Positions 46,823 through 58,885 of a stretch of DNA of 64,000 bases are shown piece by piece. The notes under the pieces are model-generated. The model was not told the DNA's origin. It ran no database searches and worked only from the letters and a program-made list of their open reading frames with translations. The first letter of the stretch is position 1, and every line of letters begins with the position of its first letter. This DNA is from Datnioides undecimradiatus (Eukaryota > Chordata > Actinopteri > Lobotiformes > Datnioididae). The stretch lies in contig WARS01000012.1 in NCBI GenBank assembly GCA_008933995.1, forward strand, positions 7,511,001 through 7,575,000. Direction: 5' to 3'. A program made the position numbers and the translations under genes.

Positions 46823-47560
46823 ACAATAAGAATAAGAATAAGAATAAGAAAACCTTTATTTGTCCCACAATGGGGAAATTGCATTGTTGCAGCAGCAAGT
46901 GAGAACAGTAAGCAGGTAAGAGCAGTACAGTAAGGTAAGAGCGGTAAGTAAAGTAATAAGCGACATATTGTAATAGAAAATTTAAAAAAAAAAGAATAAA
47001 AAGTAATAAAAAATAATAATAAATAAAGATATTGCACAATGGAATGGAATGAGATTGCACATGTCAGGAGTGGTTATTGTAGAGTCTGACAGCAGCAGGA
47101 AGGAAAGATCTTTGGAATCTTTCCTTCACACATCGGGGATGGAGTAGTCTGTCACTGAAGCTGCTCCCCAGAGCTGACAGGGCGTCCTGCAGGGAGTGGG
47201 ACTCATTGTCCAGCAGAGATGACAGTTTTGCTAGGACCCTCCTGTCACCCACCTCCTGCACTGAGTCCAGAGGGCAGCCCAGGACAGAGCTGGACTTCCT
47301 GATGACTTTGTCCAACTTCCTCCTCTTTCTTTCAGTGATGCTGCTGCTCCAGCAGACCACACCATACAGGATGGCAGATGCCACCACTGAGTCATAGAAG
47401 GTCTTCAGGAGTGCCCCTTTCACTCCAAAAGACGGCAGTCTCCTCAGAAGGAAGAGCCTGCTCTGACCCTTCCTGTACAGTGCGTCTGTGTTCACCGGTG
47501 AGGGGAGGGCAGACCGTCGCCTGCGAAAGTCCACCACCATCTCCTTGGTTTTCAATGACC
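46823..47560 (-). mobile_element. 5'-truncated LINE with reverse-transcriptase C-terminus (L2/Rex type)
   Basis: On the minus strand, a frame that is nearly intact (ORF to 47064) reads KTKEMVVDFRRRR, then QSRLFLLRRLPSFGV, KTFYDSVVASAILYGVVCW, RKLDKVIRKSSSVLG, RRVLAKLSSLLDNESH and SFLPAAVRLYN. This is the C-terminal region of a fish LINE ORF2. It is followed by a 3' UTR ending 'gggacaaataaaggttttc' and a (TTCTTA)n-like tail (46825-46852, + strand AATAAG repeats). Homology stops near 47555. It is too short to be active, but little decayed, so a fairly recent insertion. Confidence 0.85.
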
Positions 47561-47759
47561 ATCTTTGGGTTACCAAATAGGTCAAACCTGAGCAACATGA
47601 CCTCCTCTTAACAGTGCTGAACTGTTGGGAGAACAGGACACACAAGAAGCAGGACAGCATTCACACAGATGGGCGAGACAGACAAACAAATAGAGGGATT
47701 ATAAGAGAGGAGAGGAAATGGGGCTCAATTTCCTGTTGGACAATGATTCACATTCAAAC

Positions 47760-48240
47760 TCCTGTCACGGCTGGTAGTAGGAAAGGACTCAAACACAAAC
47801 AGTCAAGGCCAGACAAGATTATGTCATGATTTCATGTTTCAATAGAAATACAGTTTCTAGAGCAGGTAAACAGGTAGGCAGACCTCAACAAGGTAAACGC
47901 AAGAAAGCAACTACGATGAACTGCTAAGAATCTGCAGGTTAAGAATCTGAAGTACTGATGACGGAGGTTGGAAACAGTTGAATAGGTTAATGGAGAAGTT
48001 TGGGTGACTGGAACAGGAGAAGACAGGGTTACTGCAAGGCAGGCCGGGTTGTCTGGATGTGGGAGTGAGATAGCTGGGACGAAAGAAAAAGTCAGGGGGC
48101 ATCTGGTGGACGGGATGAGAATGGCAATGAAAGTGCCCCAGGAACTGGGAATGTGGCTGGAGGGAGGGACAGAGAGGCAGATTGTGACGTCTGAATGAGG
48201 CACTGACAGCCGGGGGGGGGGAGAAAAGAGGACAGAGAAC
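47760..48240. repeat. Probable dispersed repeat (unclassified)
   Basis: The segment opens 'cctgtcacggctgg' and runs as a purine-rich sequence of short 'gcaggtaaacaggtaggcag'-like and 'ggaacaggagaagacaggg' words, a composition known to me from dispersed fish repeats that yield accidental open frames on the minus strand (148 codons at 47832-48278). No transposase or terminal repeat was identified. Confidence 0.45.
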
Positions 48241-48864
48241 AAAACTATATATAGAGAGATGTAAGAAGAGAGATGCACAGAGTTTGCAGCTTGTAATACA
48301 CAGACAGCAAACTATAGAAGTTAGAGAAATGCAGTGTTTATCAGATGTTTACAGTTTGTTTGTTGATTTCTCTTCATCAACATAAACACAGATGATAAGC
48401 ACCAGGGTTAAGAGATTTATTGATATCGTGAAATTTGAATGTAACAGGTGCAAGGTCTGAATTAATAAAAGAATCAGTACAGATTTTAAGTTAAGGTAGA
48501 TTAGTCTCAGTTTTAAATTTGGATTTAATTTTTTTTACTTTTTCTGCCTCCATTTCCAGTTGCCATTAGTACACAGGTACGTACACAACCCTGTGCCTCC
48601 GAAACAATGTCTAAAATAATACTGCAGGAAACTGTCATAAGAGACTGAATGAACATGGACACAGGTGGGAGTCTAATGCATGATGCTTTTCTGTCAAGTG
48701 AAATAAAAAAACGCTTTTCATGTGCTTTGCTTAGCACTCTAAACCTACCTTAGTACCATGCACTGCATTTATTTTATTCCCTTGGCCTCATTGCTTGTGT
48801 CCAGATCATATAAATGGGTATGACCTGGGATCATTCATACAAATTAGACTTCAAAATCAAAGAC

Positions 48865-48869
48865 GCACA

Positions 48870-48936
<67 letters not shown>
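48865..48936. repeat. (CA)n microsatellite, long
   Basis: About 35 AC units with a single early interruption, directly visible. Confidence 0.97.
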
Positions 48937-48941
<5 letters not shown>

Positions 48942-51900
48942 CCCAAGTGCTCTTAAATGATTTCTGGGGTCTTGGATTCAGAGGCTAAATGTATAAATGA
49001 AGCTAATGTACAATAGTCATGCATGCACCATTCGCGACACATTAACTTCTTCACTGACAGATGGAGCAGACAGGGGTCTTCATATACTGACGGATAAGGG
49101 GCACCTGTACATCAATTCATGGATGCAGAAGTGGAAATCAGGCTTGTGCACTTGCACACAATTTCATATTGATTGAGATTTTTATAAACCATGCTTACGC
49201 TCTGCTTGATAGATCTGTCACAGACCTTTCTCATGCATATTTCAACTTTTGTTCATCGGTCCCAGGAGTACCACCTGGCTCCTGGCAATAATGAGCTGAA
49301 ATCCCATCTTGCCACAATTCAAAACAAAGTGCTAGTCTGTGTTTTGTTTTATACATTTTGCATTCTCTGTCATTTCTTTTGCATATCCATCATCATTGGA
49401 TGCATACAATAGCCTCAGATTTTCTTCATGCTCATTGACTTTTCGTAATTGGAGCAGCAGCCTGAATTCTCATTGCAGCTACCTAATGCCATGCTATGCT
49501 ATGTTATGCTGTATTGTATTTTATCTTTATTTTATCAGTAATATTATTGACATTATTAACATTATCATTATCAAACTAAGCTATGCAATAAGTGATATTA
49601 TTCTTGCTTCTCTTTGACACTCAGTGACAGTTTCTTCCCTTACTCTCAGCATGTTGAGAGATTTAACGAGTAGAGATTTGAAGGAAAACTGATGGTCATC
49701 CAAAATCTGTCCCTGAATAGTTATGTCACACAAAAGACTTGCCATATAAAAGAAAAGAAACCTTCCTCAGCTGCGGGATAATTCAAACCACACATCCTCT
49801 ATTATTGAGCTGTGTGCTGCTGTCAAACAGAAACTGAAAACTTTGTAGAAAACATGGTGGAAAACATTGGCAAAACCAAATTCAAGTAGGCTGCATAGAA
49901 ACAGACAGCCTACAGCCCAGATAGACATTTGCACACACAGACTCAGAGGAAGTGCAGTTCCATTTTCTTGAATTATGTCTGAAGCACACGAGGTAAACAC
50001 AGTCTTATAGAAAACTGCTCTGTATATATTTATGGATTATGGCAAATCTGATATGGCAGAAAAGAGCTGAGACAGCAGGGACACTGTATTACACAGTTTG
50101 CACATTCTCCATGTGGGTGGAGTTGCTTAAATGACCTAATCACAACAACAACAACAACAACAAAAAAAACTGAGTGACAGCTGTGATAGCATGGATGATT
50201 GAGTGGGTGTGATAATTGCTTTTAAATGGGTGTAAAACATCAGCGGCCGTAGAAACATATATGAAGGAAATAACTGCAAGGGCCGCGGCCTAATTACATT
50301 ATATTTGTCAGTGTGGGTTTGCCTGGGCATACTGTGAACATGGCATGAGCAAAATACAGTACTCAATCATATACACCCATCCAACGACAATCTGTCACCC
50401 ATCTGTCTAATTTCTACTGTCTAAAAATGATTAAAAAAAAAACAATCATGGTATTTTTCCTGCTGAGCATCGAGGAGGTAGATATCCCTAAACCTGTGAC
50501 ACCTTCTTAAATATAGACTATGATGATGTAATTATAGCTTCTTTCCTTGTGGTTTTATTGACAGTTATATATTATAGTTATATTGACAGAAATAATGTGT
50601 GACTTCATACAGCTGAAACTCCCTTTACAGGAGTTACTCCAGATTTAGAATCTAAAGCTGTGCTGCCAGCACCTGCACCATCACATCCATCACATTTGAA
50701 TCATAGTTTCTGTTCAAATACATGTATATCGCCAGGAAAAATACATTCGAGTGGCTTAAACCTTTACGATATACTGAAGGTACTTAAATAAACATCATGA
50801 TGTTGGACATTAACAATCACGGATACACTAATGCATCAGTCATTCAAGCAAATTCTATGGCCATCTTTATTCAAAGCTCTGCCAATGATCATGTGGGTAA
50901 TTCTAACTCATTACATTGATGGTGTTGCACTTGCAAGGCTCAAAGTTCTGTAACAATGTTCAAAGGAGGTGATTAAAGGAGATGTCAGGAACCTCTATTT
51001 CTGGCCACACATAAACATCCACAAATAACCTTTATTTAGATATGTGTTTATTTTAAAAGATTACACAAGCTGCCAGATCACAGCTCACACACTAAAATGC
51101 AGCTTGGTTTCTGTGATTACACTGGATTCTAACAATAGTTTCACAGCAAACAGCAAAAGAAACTTATCAAACGGATTTCCCAGTATAATCATTTCTCCTC
51201 TTTTTAGTTTATTTTTCCCAAAATGTAGCTGAGACCCTGCGCGTGATCATCTCATGCTGACAAATGAGCATATGCTCTTGGTTTGAGTTAGACTACTGAT
51301 CGCAACTCTACCCTTCCTTATTTATTAGCAATAAAAAAATGCACATGTAGCCTCCCAGGGGGAACACTTAATACTATAATACTCTTGACACACATGCACA
51401 CTGTTTTATAAGAAATGTGAGTGTTGTTATGTTATCTTCATGGCTACACTTGAAGCCAGTGAAGCTGTTAACACTGACATAATATCGCCTTTGAAATAAG
51501 CATGGTGTGCAGTTGCCTAGCATTCATTTAGTGTCATATTATGTGGTCCAATGTTAACTCACAGAAAGTGAGAAATGAAAACTAAAAGAAGGACCTGAAA
51601 TTTGGTAAAACACTAGCTGAGGAGGAGAATTGGGTGCTAAATCTGTGTGGGTTCATCACTATGAGCAATACTATTTATATTGTTTTATCAGATGTTATCA
51701 CGAATGAATTATTACAGCTTTGAGCATAAACTGTGTTGTCAAAGACACAAAACAGAAAGCTAAAAGCCAAATTCCAAACCACACAGATTTAGACTGAGAT
51801 TAGATTATCTATCCATCTATCTATCTGAAAATGACAAAGTCAACTGTTTAAAAAAAAGCTCCAAAATATGAGAATTTATGTCTACAGCAGAATAATCCAA

Positions 51901-53125
51901 ACCATTTTTCTCAAATAAACGGGAGTACTTTGATGTGATTTTCTCAGTTCAAAGCTCCACTTACTCAGAGTTTAAAGAAAATGTGGCCCTCCAGTTCTCA
52001 GATATGTTGTCTGTAGTCCATCTCAAAATTCCACTTTGTTTAAAAATTGATGGCCTGGAGGCAATGATCCGCTAATAGCTGCACATACAGCATCTGCTGA
52101 AAGCTTTGATCTGAGGCACTTAATACTAAATCAAAGCCAATGATGATGTTGAAGTTTCCAGTCTTTAATACTAAGACTTATTTATTTGTTCACTTTTAAA
52201 TTAAAATTATCTTGTTTTTTCTTCCCTTATAGTCTGACACTCTGCTCATTTATGCTTTATAATTTCCATTGTTCTGAAGCTCTTTGACTTGCCCTCTGTG
52301 TGAGGTTCTCTACACAAGTACAGTTGTCTCATCCTAAAACTATATCAGGATTTGTAATATCATTGAAATGAAATTGGGACGCAGGTTTCAAAACAGAATA
52401 TATTGCCCTTTCATTCAGTCTGAGCTTTGCTTTCAGGACCTGACACTGAGGTCCTGCCACATGTCATGTTTCCCTGGCAATGAAATGGCATTTCCACTCC
52501 CAAAAAATGTGTATTCTGCTGCTGTCAAGCATCAGTTCTGACCCTTATCAGATCTGCCACTTTGTTCTCAGGTCCCCTCTCATTCATCCAGCACTTGTTT
52601 TCCCCACTCTTAGCCTCCAGACTAGCCCCCATCAGACACAACATTATCCCCATGTCACCTGGATTCCTTTGTACTTTGGCAATGAAATCACTTATTATTG
52701 ATATGCAGAGTGGACAGTCAGGCCTTTTTTCAGCTTTCCAATTCACAGAGAAAATAAACACAAGTTCAACTGAGGTCCATCTTGGAGGAATTACATCAAA
52801 GAAATAGACTGGTGAAAGAATCAAATCAAAACTCGAATGAAGACATAAATGCCAAAACATCCTCATATAGGTTGTGCTCAGGGCCTCCTCGGCCTTATCA
52901 ATCTCCAGAGAAGCTGGCGATGGAATAATTTCTCAAGGAGAACAGTAAACAAAGCAAGAGAGAAAACTATCCTTGGTTTCATTATCGCTGCACACTGCAT
53001 TCTGTTGTGGTATAAATGGTTTCATCTGAGGAGCGATTCTTAAATTTACTTCACAAAAAACAAACCTGACAATGTTAAGGACATCATATATGAAGCTAAT
53101 AGCTAAAGAAATGGTTTATATATAC

Positions 53126-53128
<3 letters not shown>

Positions 53129-53179
<51 letters not shown>
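53129..53179. repeat. Compound (TA)n(GA)n microsatellite
   Basis: About 13 AT units directly followed by about 11 AG units, directly visible. Confidence 0.97.
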
Positions 53180-53180
<1 letters not shown>

Positions 53181-53504
53181 AGTAGTTGTAGAGTTTTTCT
53201 TTTCAAAACAAGCTATTTTTTAAACTATTACTTTGCTGGGTGCTAAAGAAAGCAATCATATAGTAATATGCACCATAAATAACACTGGCTTCTCAACAGG
53301 ATTGAAAAACAATAATACACCATATTTTGGGCATTTTGAATTAAGTACTTTGCATAAAACAGAAACATAGTTTTGCTTCAGTTATAAAACCTGCTTGGCC
53401 AACACTTGGAGCCAATAAATCTGATCTGCTGCATGTGGGAACAAGTAAATTGTAAGAAGAGACTTTGGTGGAGTAAGCTCGGCGCGTGGAGGTGAGAAAC
53501 TCAC

Positions 53505-53564
53505 ACTGGTTGTTGATGAGGCAGTGGGCGGCGAGCAGTTTNTGGCTTTGTCCAAAGGCAAAAT
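53505..53564 (-). other. Exon-like segment of unknown identity, containing an ambiguous base
   Basis: On the minus strand a 60-nt GC-richer block is bounded by a polypyrimidine tract with AG (ttttttgtacag, ending at 53565) and a canonical donor (gtgagt, 53499-53504). One frame is open and reads FAFGQS, an unreadable codon, then KLLAAHCLINNQ. The undetermined base N is at 53542. I cannot find partner exons or name a protein, so it may be a stray exon, a fossil or chance. Confidence 0.2.
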
Positions 53565-54544
53565 CTGTACAAAAAAACCCCCATAATGTAAGAACAACAT
53601 GAACAACATGTTCAGCAAATACAATATAATGTGTATTGGAGGTACTGGGAAACAGATTTTGTTGCTGTCAGATAGAACGTAGCTAACTGTTTGGGTGAAT
53701 ATCATATCTTAAGTCTTCAGGATATGGTAATCCCCTTCACATTCAGCATACAGAATTTCTTGTCCAAGCCTCAAATTCTCATGAAAGTCAATGTATGCTT
53801 ATATCCTAAAATGTCAAATTATTCACTTAAGACTTAAAACCCTCAGGGAAAGCAAACATGAAGAGGTTTCTACACCATTTATTTAATTAGCTGTAAGAAA
53901 AAGACAGATATTTCAATATGCCAGAAATATCAACATCTGCCAGCATTCAGTTCCTCTTTACCGTTCTGTGGGCTGTTTATAATTTTCCATGCCACTAATT
54001 TCATTTCTTCTAAAAATATACCCTTTGCTTGGCAGTGTTTCAATCAAGAGTCTGAGATGAATGACACCAGTTCTGCTGAGCGAATTAGTTTGTGACTTAC
54101 ATGTTGATGAAAACACTGGGAGAGGCCAGACATCACAGATGAAATGCACCTCTGTTCTGTGCTGCAAACCTGCTAAACTAATAGGATCGTTGATTTGGAT
54201 AATATTTCAAATTTCATATTTATCTGCTGGGCGCTATTCAGAGAATCAGCGCTGTTGAATGAACTTCGATTCAGCTCATGCTTTCATGAAATCAAAATTT
54301 TACCAAACCACTAAAATACTATCAATATAATTAGTAGGCTATTCAGAACTCAGCAGTATGACTATTAATTCTGTTCTGCAGCTGATACTATTCACCAAAT
54401 ATAGAAAGGCAATTGTGAAACACAAAACATCCAACCACTGTATTCTAAACTGAATGTAGTTTAAAATCATTCACTTTCATTTACTTTCAGTAAACTGAAA
54501 ATATGTATAAATAATTAAATAAAAATAACCATGATTATTCTCAT

Positions 54545-54800
54545 TGTTAATTCAATTCAATTCAATTTTATTTATATAGCGCCAATTCACAACAAAAAGT
54601 CATCTCAGGGCATTTTACAAACAGAGCAGGTCTAGACCACACTCATTACTATTAATTACACCCAACAGTTCCACCATGAGCAAGCACTTGGCAACAGTGG
54701 CAAGGAAAAACTTCCTTTTAACAGGCAGAAACCTTGGGCAGATCCTGGCTCTAGGTGGACGGCCATCTACCTTGACCGGTTGGGGGGAAAGAGAGAGAGA
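54545..54800 (-). mobile_element. Retroposon 3' end with (TTGAA)n tail
   Basis: On the minus strand it reads 'ggtttctgcctgttaaaagg', 'aagtttttccttgccactgt', then 'gaattggcgctatataaata' and 'aaattgaattgaattgaatt'. This is a very common teleost retroposon 3' end (LINE/L2-like) with a pentanucleotide tail. No coding part is present. Confidence 0.75.
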
Positions 54801-55494
54801 GAAGTACAATATAGAATAATGACAGCAGTGTTACCAACTTAAAAAACAAAACATATTCATAAGTTGTTTTCAAAGTGTTGTTAGAAAAAACACCACCAGG
54901 GATTTTCAATTTGGACAGTATGAGCAGGACAGCCCCTCTTTTTAACAACAGTATGTAGTCATGATCCATCTTCTCATTCGACTCTAAGGTAACAAAATTT
55001 AATTTCACAGTGGTCATTTTTATTTTTCCAAACTTGAATTCAGTCTACTTCTGTAAGTGTCACCGTTAGATAGTTTGAGATACTGGAAATTGGGGGCTGT
55101 TCCATTTTAATCAGTGCAGCCGGGGACTCCAATGCCAAAAATGATTAGAAAATGTTTTTTATTTTGAGGTGTGTGTTTGTGTGGTTCTGTGATTGTTTGT
55201 GGGTGGCTGGTTTGTTGTGGTCTGGATCTGGGCCTGCTGGTACAAATACTCTATTTAAAAAAGGTGAATACAAACCAAGACCCTTTCAGAAGATCCTTTC
55301 AGAAGACCCTGACACCTTTATTGGAGCCTCCTTCCTGTGGCCACAGTCAACCTTCAACCAACACCTACCCTCATCTAAATGACTCCCCAACACCACCTCC
55401 TGTGTCACACCACGCTAATCTCCAAACAACCAAAATTAGATGATGCCATGGAATACATTTAGAGTCGAGATAATCGGGCTATCCCAGCATGTTT

Positions 55495-56085
55495 TGAGTG
55501 CCAGTCTACCACACGCAGGGATGACACACAACTGTAGTCATGTTTCAATCATGTTTTACTTAAAAAAGCATCACATCCAGCTCTGACCCATAGGTTATGT
55601 TTTTGTTTCATGCTAGTTGTTCTTGATTCACTTTGAAATCTTCCCCACTCCTCTGGTTTCTTTTGCTTTTCTCCACACCCTGTGTGTTTCCCTCCTGTGT
55701 GATTGTTTGCCACACCTTGATTAGTTTCACCTGCCCCGCATTAGTTTTCCCTCCCAGGTGTATTTAGTCTTTGTGCTCCCTTTTTAATTTGCCAGTTTTG
55801 TCTTTGTACCTCATGTCAAGAGTTTCTTTCAGTCTCCTCGAGTTTCGCAGAGTTTTGGGGGGTTTTTGTTTTTGGGATTGAGAGATTTTGATTCTGGCCT
55901 GCCCCTCAATGGATTTATTTGTGTGTTTGGACTGGATTAGACCTTTATCTTTCTCCCTATTGTTTAAGCTTCTTGTAGCTTTTGATTTTTGTATTAAAAC
56001 TATTGAACTGCACCAGCCCTGACTCTGTGGACTGCATTTGGGTCATACCTTTGTTTTCCTGCTCTCTGTGTGTGACACAGTCATC
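55495..56085. repeat. Probable dispersed repeat (unclassified)
   Basis: T-rich sequence with 'gattagtttcacctgccccg', 'ggtgtatttagtctttgtgc', 'ctgactctgtggactgcatt' and 'tgggtcatacctttgttttc', a word order I know from dispersed non-autonomous fish repeats. It may belong to the same broad family as 47760-48240 in the other orientation. No terminal repeats were established. Confidence 0.45.
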
Positions 56086-58519
56086 CTGTCAATCATGTGC
56101 AGGCCCAATAATGAGATCTTGGCTCAATTTAGTTTGTGAATAAAATCTGAGAACAACCATGCTGATCATTGTTGCAGTTTAACCCATGATGACTATGGAG
56201 TCCACATTAATAGTATTTATGAATTTTGCAAAAAGATATCAAGCTGCACAAAGCTATTATCTTACTGAGAGTTTTGACACATAACAAGAATAAACTGCTT
56301 TGTACATGCTACTAGTGGATTATGGCTGCTCAATTCCAGCATGTATGGACAAGGAGCAGAGTACATCCTGGACAGGTTGTCAGTCCAAGCAAACGCTAAC
56401 AAATATCAAATGCATTCTAGCTGAGAAATATTACATTCACTTAAAATGTTAAAATTCTTCAAAAATGTTTCCAAAGTGTCTATCCCTTACAGAGTCATTG
56501 ACTCACTGTTTTGGTTGTGCAGCCTGCAGCTTTACTGCATGGCACCAAAGGGGAGAGAACAATAGCAAATAGTGATGAAGTGCAACATTTAGCATTTAAA
56601 CAGCCAAATGTGTTTCTTGGAAGTTGGTGGAGACCCAAAAGAGAGCAAAAAGAACAAATATTGGTTTTCTTTAGGCAACAACCAAATGTATTATGTATAA
56701 GGTTTTTGTGTTAAACAGTTGGAAGCTAATCTGATATGCTTCATTGGGACTGCCTGGTTGTAACGGTTGAACACACAACCTAACAGCTGATGGTTCTGAT
56801 TCAAGTGTTGCTCAACTGTTTACTTTCACTATGGTCAATTATTCTGTCTTGTCAGGGTAGAAACAACCCATGACAAAGACCATGTACTTGCAACATACCC
56901 ACATTCACCCCATGTTTCCTCCCTGCCCCACTGTCTCCACTGTCAACTGATGCTCAAACAAAAACTGTTGAAAATCTGTCAAAAAGGACGAGAAGAGTGA
57001 AAGAATCTACAGTCATCCTTGGCCACAACCAGGTCAGACAGGTCCTCTCTTATGAATATCCAGCCCAGAGCCTCAATGGAGGCACAGCCTTGATGGTATA
57101 TCCACTTGAGCCCTACACCTGAATGTTAGGGTAAAACAGAAAAATGTGTTAGAGGAGATGAGCCAGAAAGAGAGATTAGACTTTGCTGCACTGTTATAGG
57201 AGCTCAGAGGAGGATGTGAGTACATCCGAGTGAGTTCATCTCATCTCAACAGCATATGAAATTTTGACTTAAAATTCCAGGTTTTGTGAGATTCTTGAGC
57301 TCAGGAATCAAACAAGCCAATGAAGAGCCACTTGTTCCTTTGTGGTGGTAATTAAGTGCACCTTTAGTAAATATGTGGTGAGCTGATTGTGGGAGACTCT
57401 TACACATACTACAAGTACTGTATAAGATATGGTCTCAGTTAAATACTGATACTTCTATATGAGCCAGTTTAATAAACAAGAACATAAGAGCATGTTGCCA
57501 GGTGATTTATACAAGAATTTGTGCATTGCCAGGAAAAATTTCTCAGTGAGCGGTTGTTATCCAGTTATGATGAAGCTTGTTTTCTTTTTATATGTTATAC
57601 CTTACGTTATATTTTGTGTTTATGGCTGCTACTGTGGCATGATCAGCAAAGAGAAAATTTACCAATAGATATGGAAGGGGACAGATAAAGACTCAACAAA
57701 ATTACTATTACAGAGCAATTAAATCTGTTAGTTGCAGGATTCTGAGCAACTAAGGTGTATAAATGGCACTAAAGCTGACTTTGTTTCACCATCTTCATGT
57801 CGCAGTTATTAATCTCTCACAGGGATAAATAGAGTACCCCATCGCTATTCATCCCACTAGCAGCTGTTAAAAAATAAAATTTTTTAAATTGTATTAAAAC
57901 AAATACAGATGCTAGGCAGATCAAGCTCTGTATGAGGCAATGGGAACATGAGTGCTTTTGTCCAAAGGGGAGCCAAAATCACAGCAAACAAACCTAACTC
58001 GTACATGATTACTGGTAAACCTGCCATTTAATCATCTTTACTTGTTGACTGTTTTTTTAATTAGTCCATGAAATATCCTAAAATTTAGGAAGAAATGCCC
58101 ATCATGACTTCCCAAAGCTCAATGTAACCTTCAATTTGCTCATCTTGTCCAACCAGTGCAACAGAGAAAAGCAGGATATTGTGAATTTTGAGAGTTTTAC
58201 CTGCTTCAACATGCAAAATGTATCATGAAGGTGCTTGATTACAGCAGGGGGTTTGAACAGTGATGAGAAAGGAGACTTGGCTGATTGATGTGATTTTTTG
58301 CCTTGAAAATTAAAGGTCAGGCCAATTATTGATTCTATATTGATTTTGATCCAGTCACCTGAGTTCTTTAGCTACCTCACATTAGAGTCAAAGCCTGTGA
58401 AGAAAACAAATAAAGGCAGTGGTTGATGGAGCTATGAATGGCCATACTCATTCATAAACTATGTAAAGGCGTTGCTTACTTCTTTTACTCATTTTTAGCA
58501 GCTCCTGCATTTAGAAGCA

Positions 58520-58885
58520 GTCTCTTTTCCCGCCTGTGCTGGAGCGCAGAGAGGAAGATGAGCACAAATTGATGGCGTGAAAATCAGTGTCCCCTCATCA
58601 ATCGATAAATAGGAGCGAAATCACGTCGGTGTTAGGGGACTAATCGCTACGACAGGCTTTCTGTAATGTGGACATGTTTGTTTAAAGATTTACTCAACAT
58701 CGGACAATAATAATGAATACCAATGGAGAAGTCGGTGAATTCAGAGGGACTCTGTGCTGGGCAGAGCATCACGGTCAGACACACTCCTGCTCTGTGCAGG
58801 TTCAGGTGCAGTCACGCTCAGGACGGAGCATCTCTACACCGCATCTCTGAGAGCTGCTTTCTCCTTTCCAGCGGACCCTTTATCT
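58520..58885 (+). promoter_or_regulatory. Possible promoter and 5' non-coding exon of the glucagon-receptor-like gene
   Basis: A G+C-richer, CpG-containing stretch ends at a good donor (tct|gtaagt at 58886), 3.6 kb ahead of the first coding exon. Class B receptor genes often have such leader exons. Two open frames of 80 codons in the block (58723 and 58754) run through the donor and look accidental. The transcription start is unknown. Confidence 0.35.

Larger units (their letters stand above)
48241..53500. other. Gene-poor intergenic region
   Basis: No gene recognised. It contains CA (48865-48936), AAC (50141-50163) and TA/GA (53129-53179) simple repeats. The stretch 52400-53040 and parts of 50100-50350 are of even composition without low-complexity sequence and could be conserved non-coding DNA. 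Confidence 0.5.
53565..58500. other. Gene-poor intergenic region upstream of the glucagon-receptor-like gene
   Basis: No coding gene seen. Includes retroposon-like repeats at 54545-54800 and 55495-56085 and AT-rich DNA. The stretch 53900-54260 has even composition and no low-complexity sequence. Confidence 0.5.

Noticed and set aside
47832-48278. A 148-codon minus-strand open frame.
   Set aside because: Low-complexity Ser/Pro/Leu-rich translation of a probable dispersed repeat.
52525-52866. A 113-codon minus-strand open frame in the gene-poor interval.
   Set aside because: No domain, open frames on both strands over the same bases, and no splice partners; more likely non-coding DNA of even composition.
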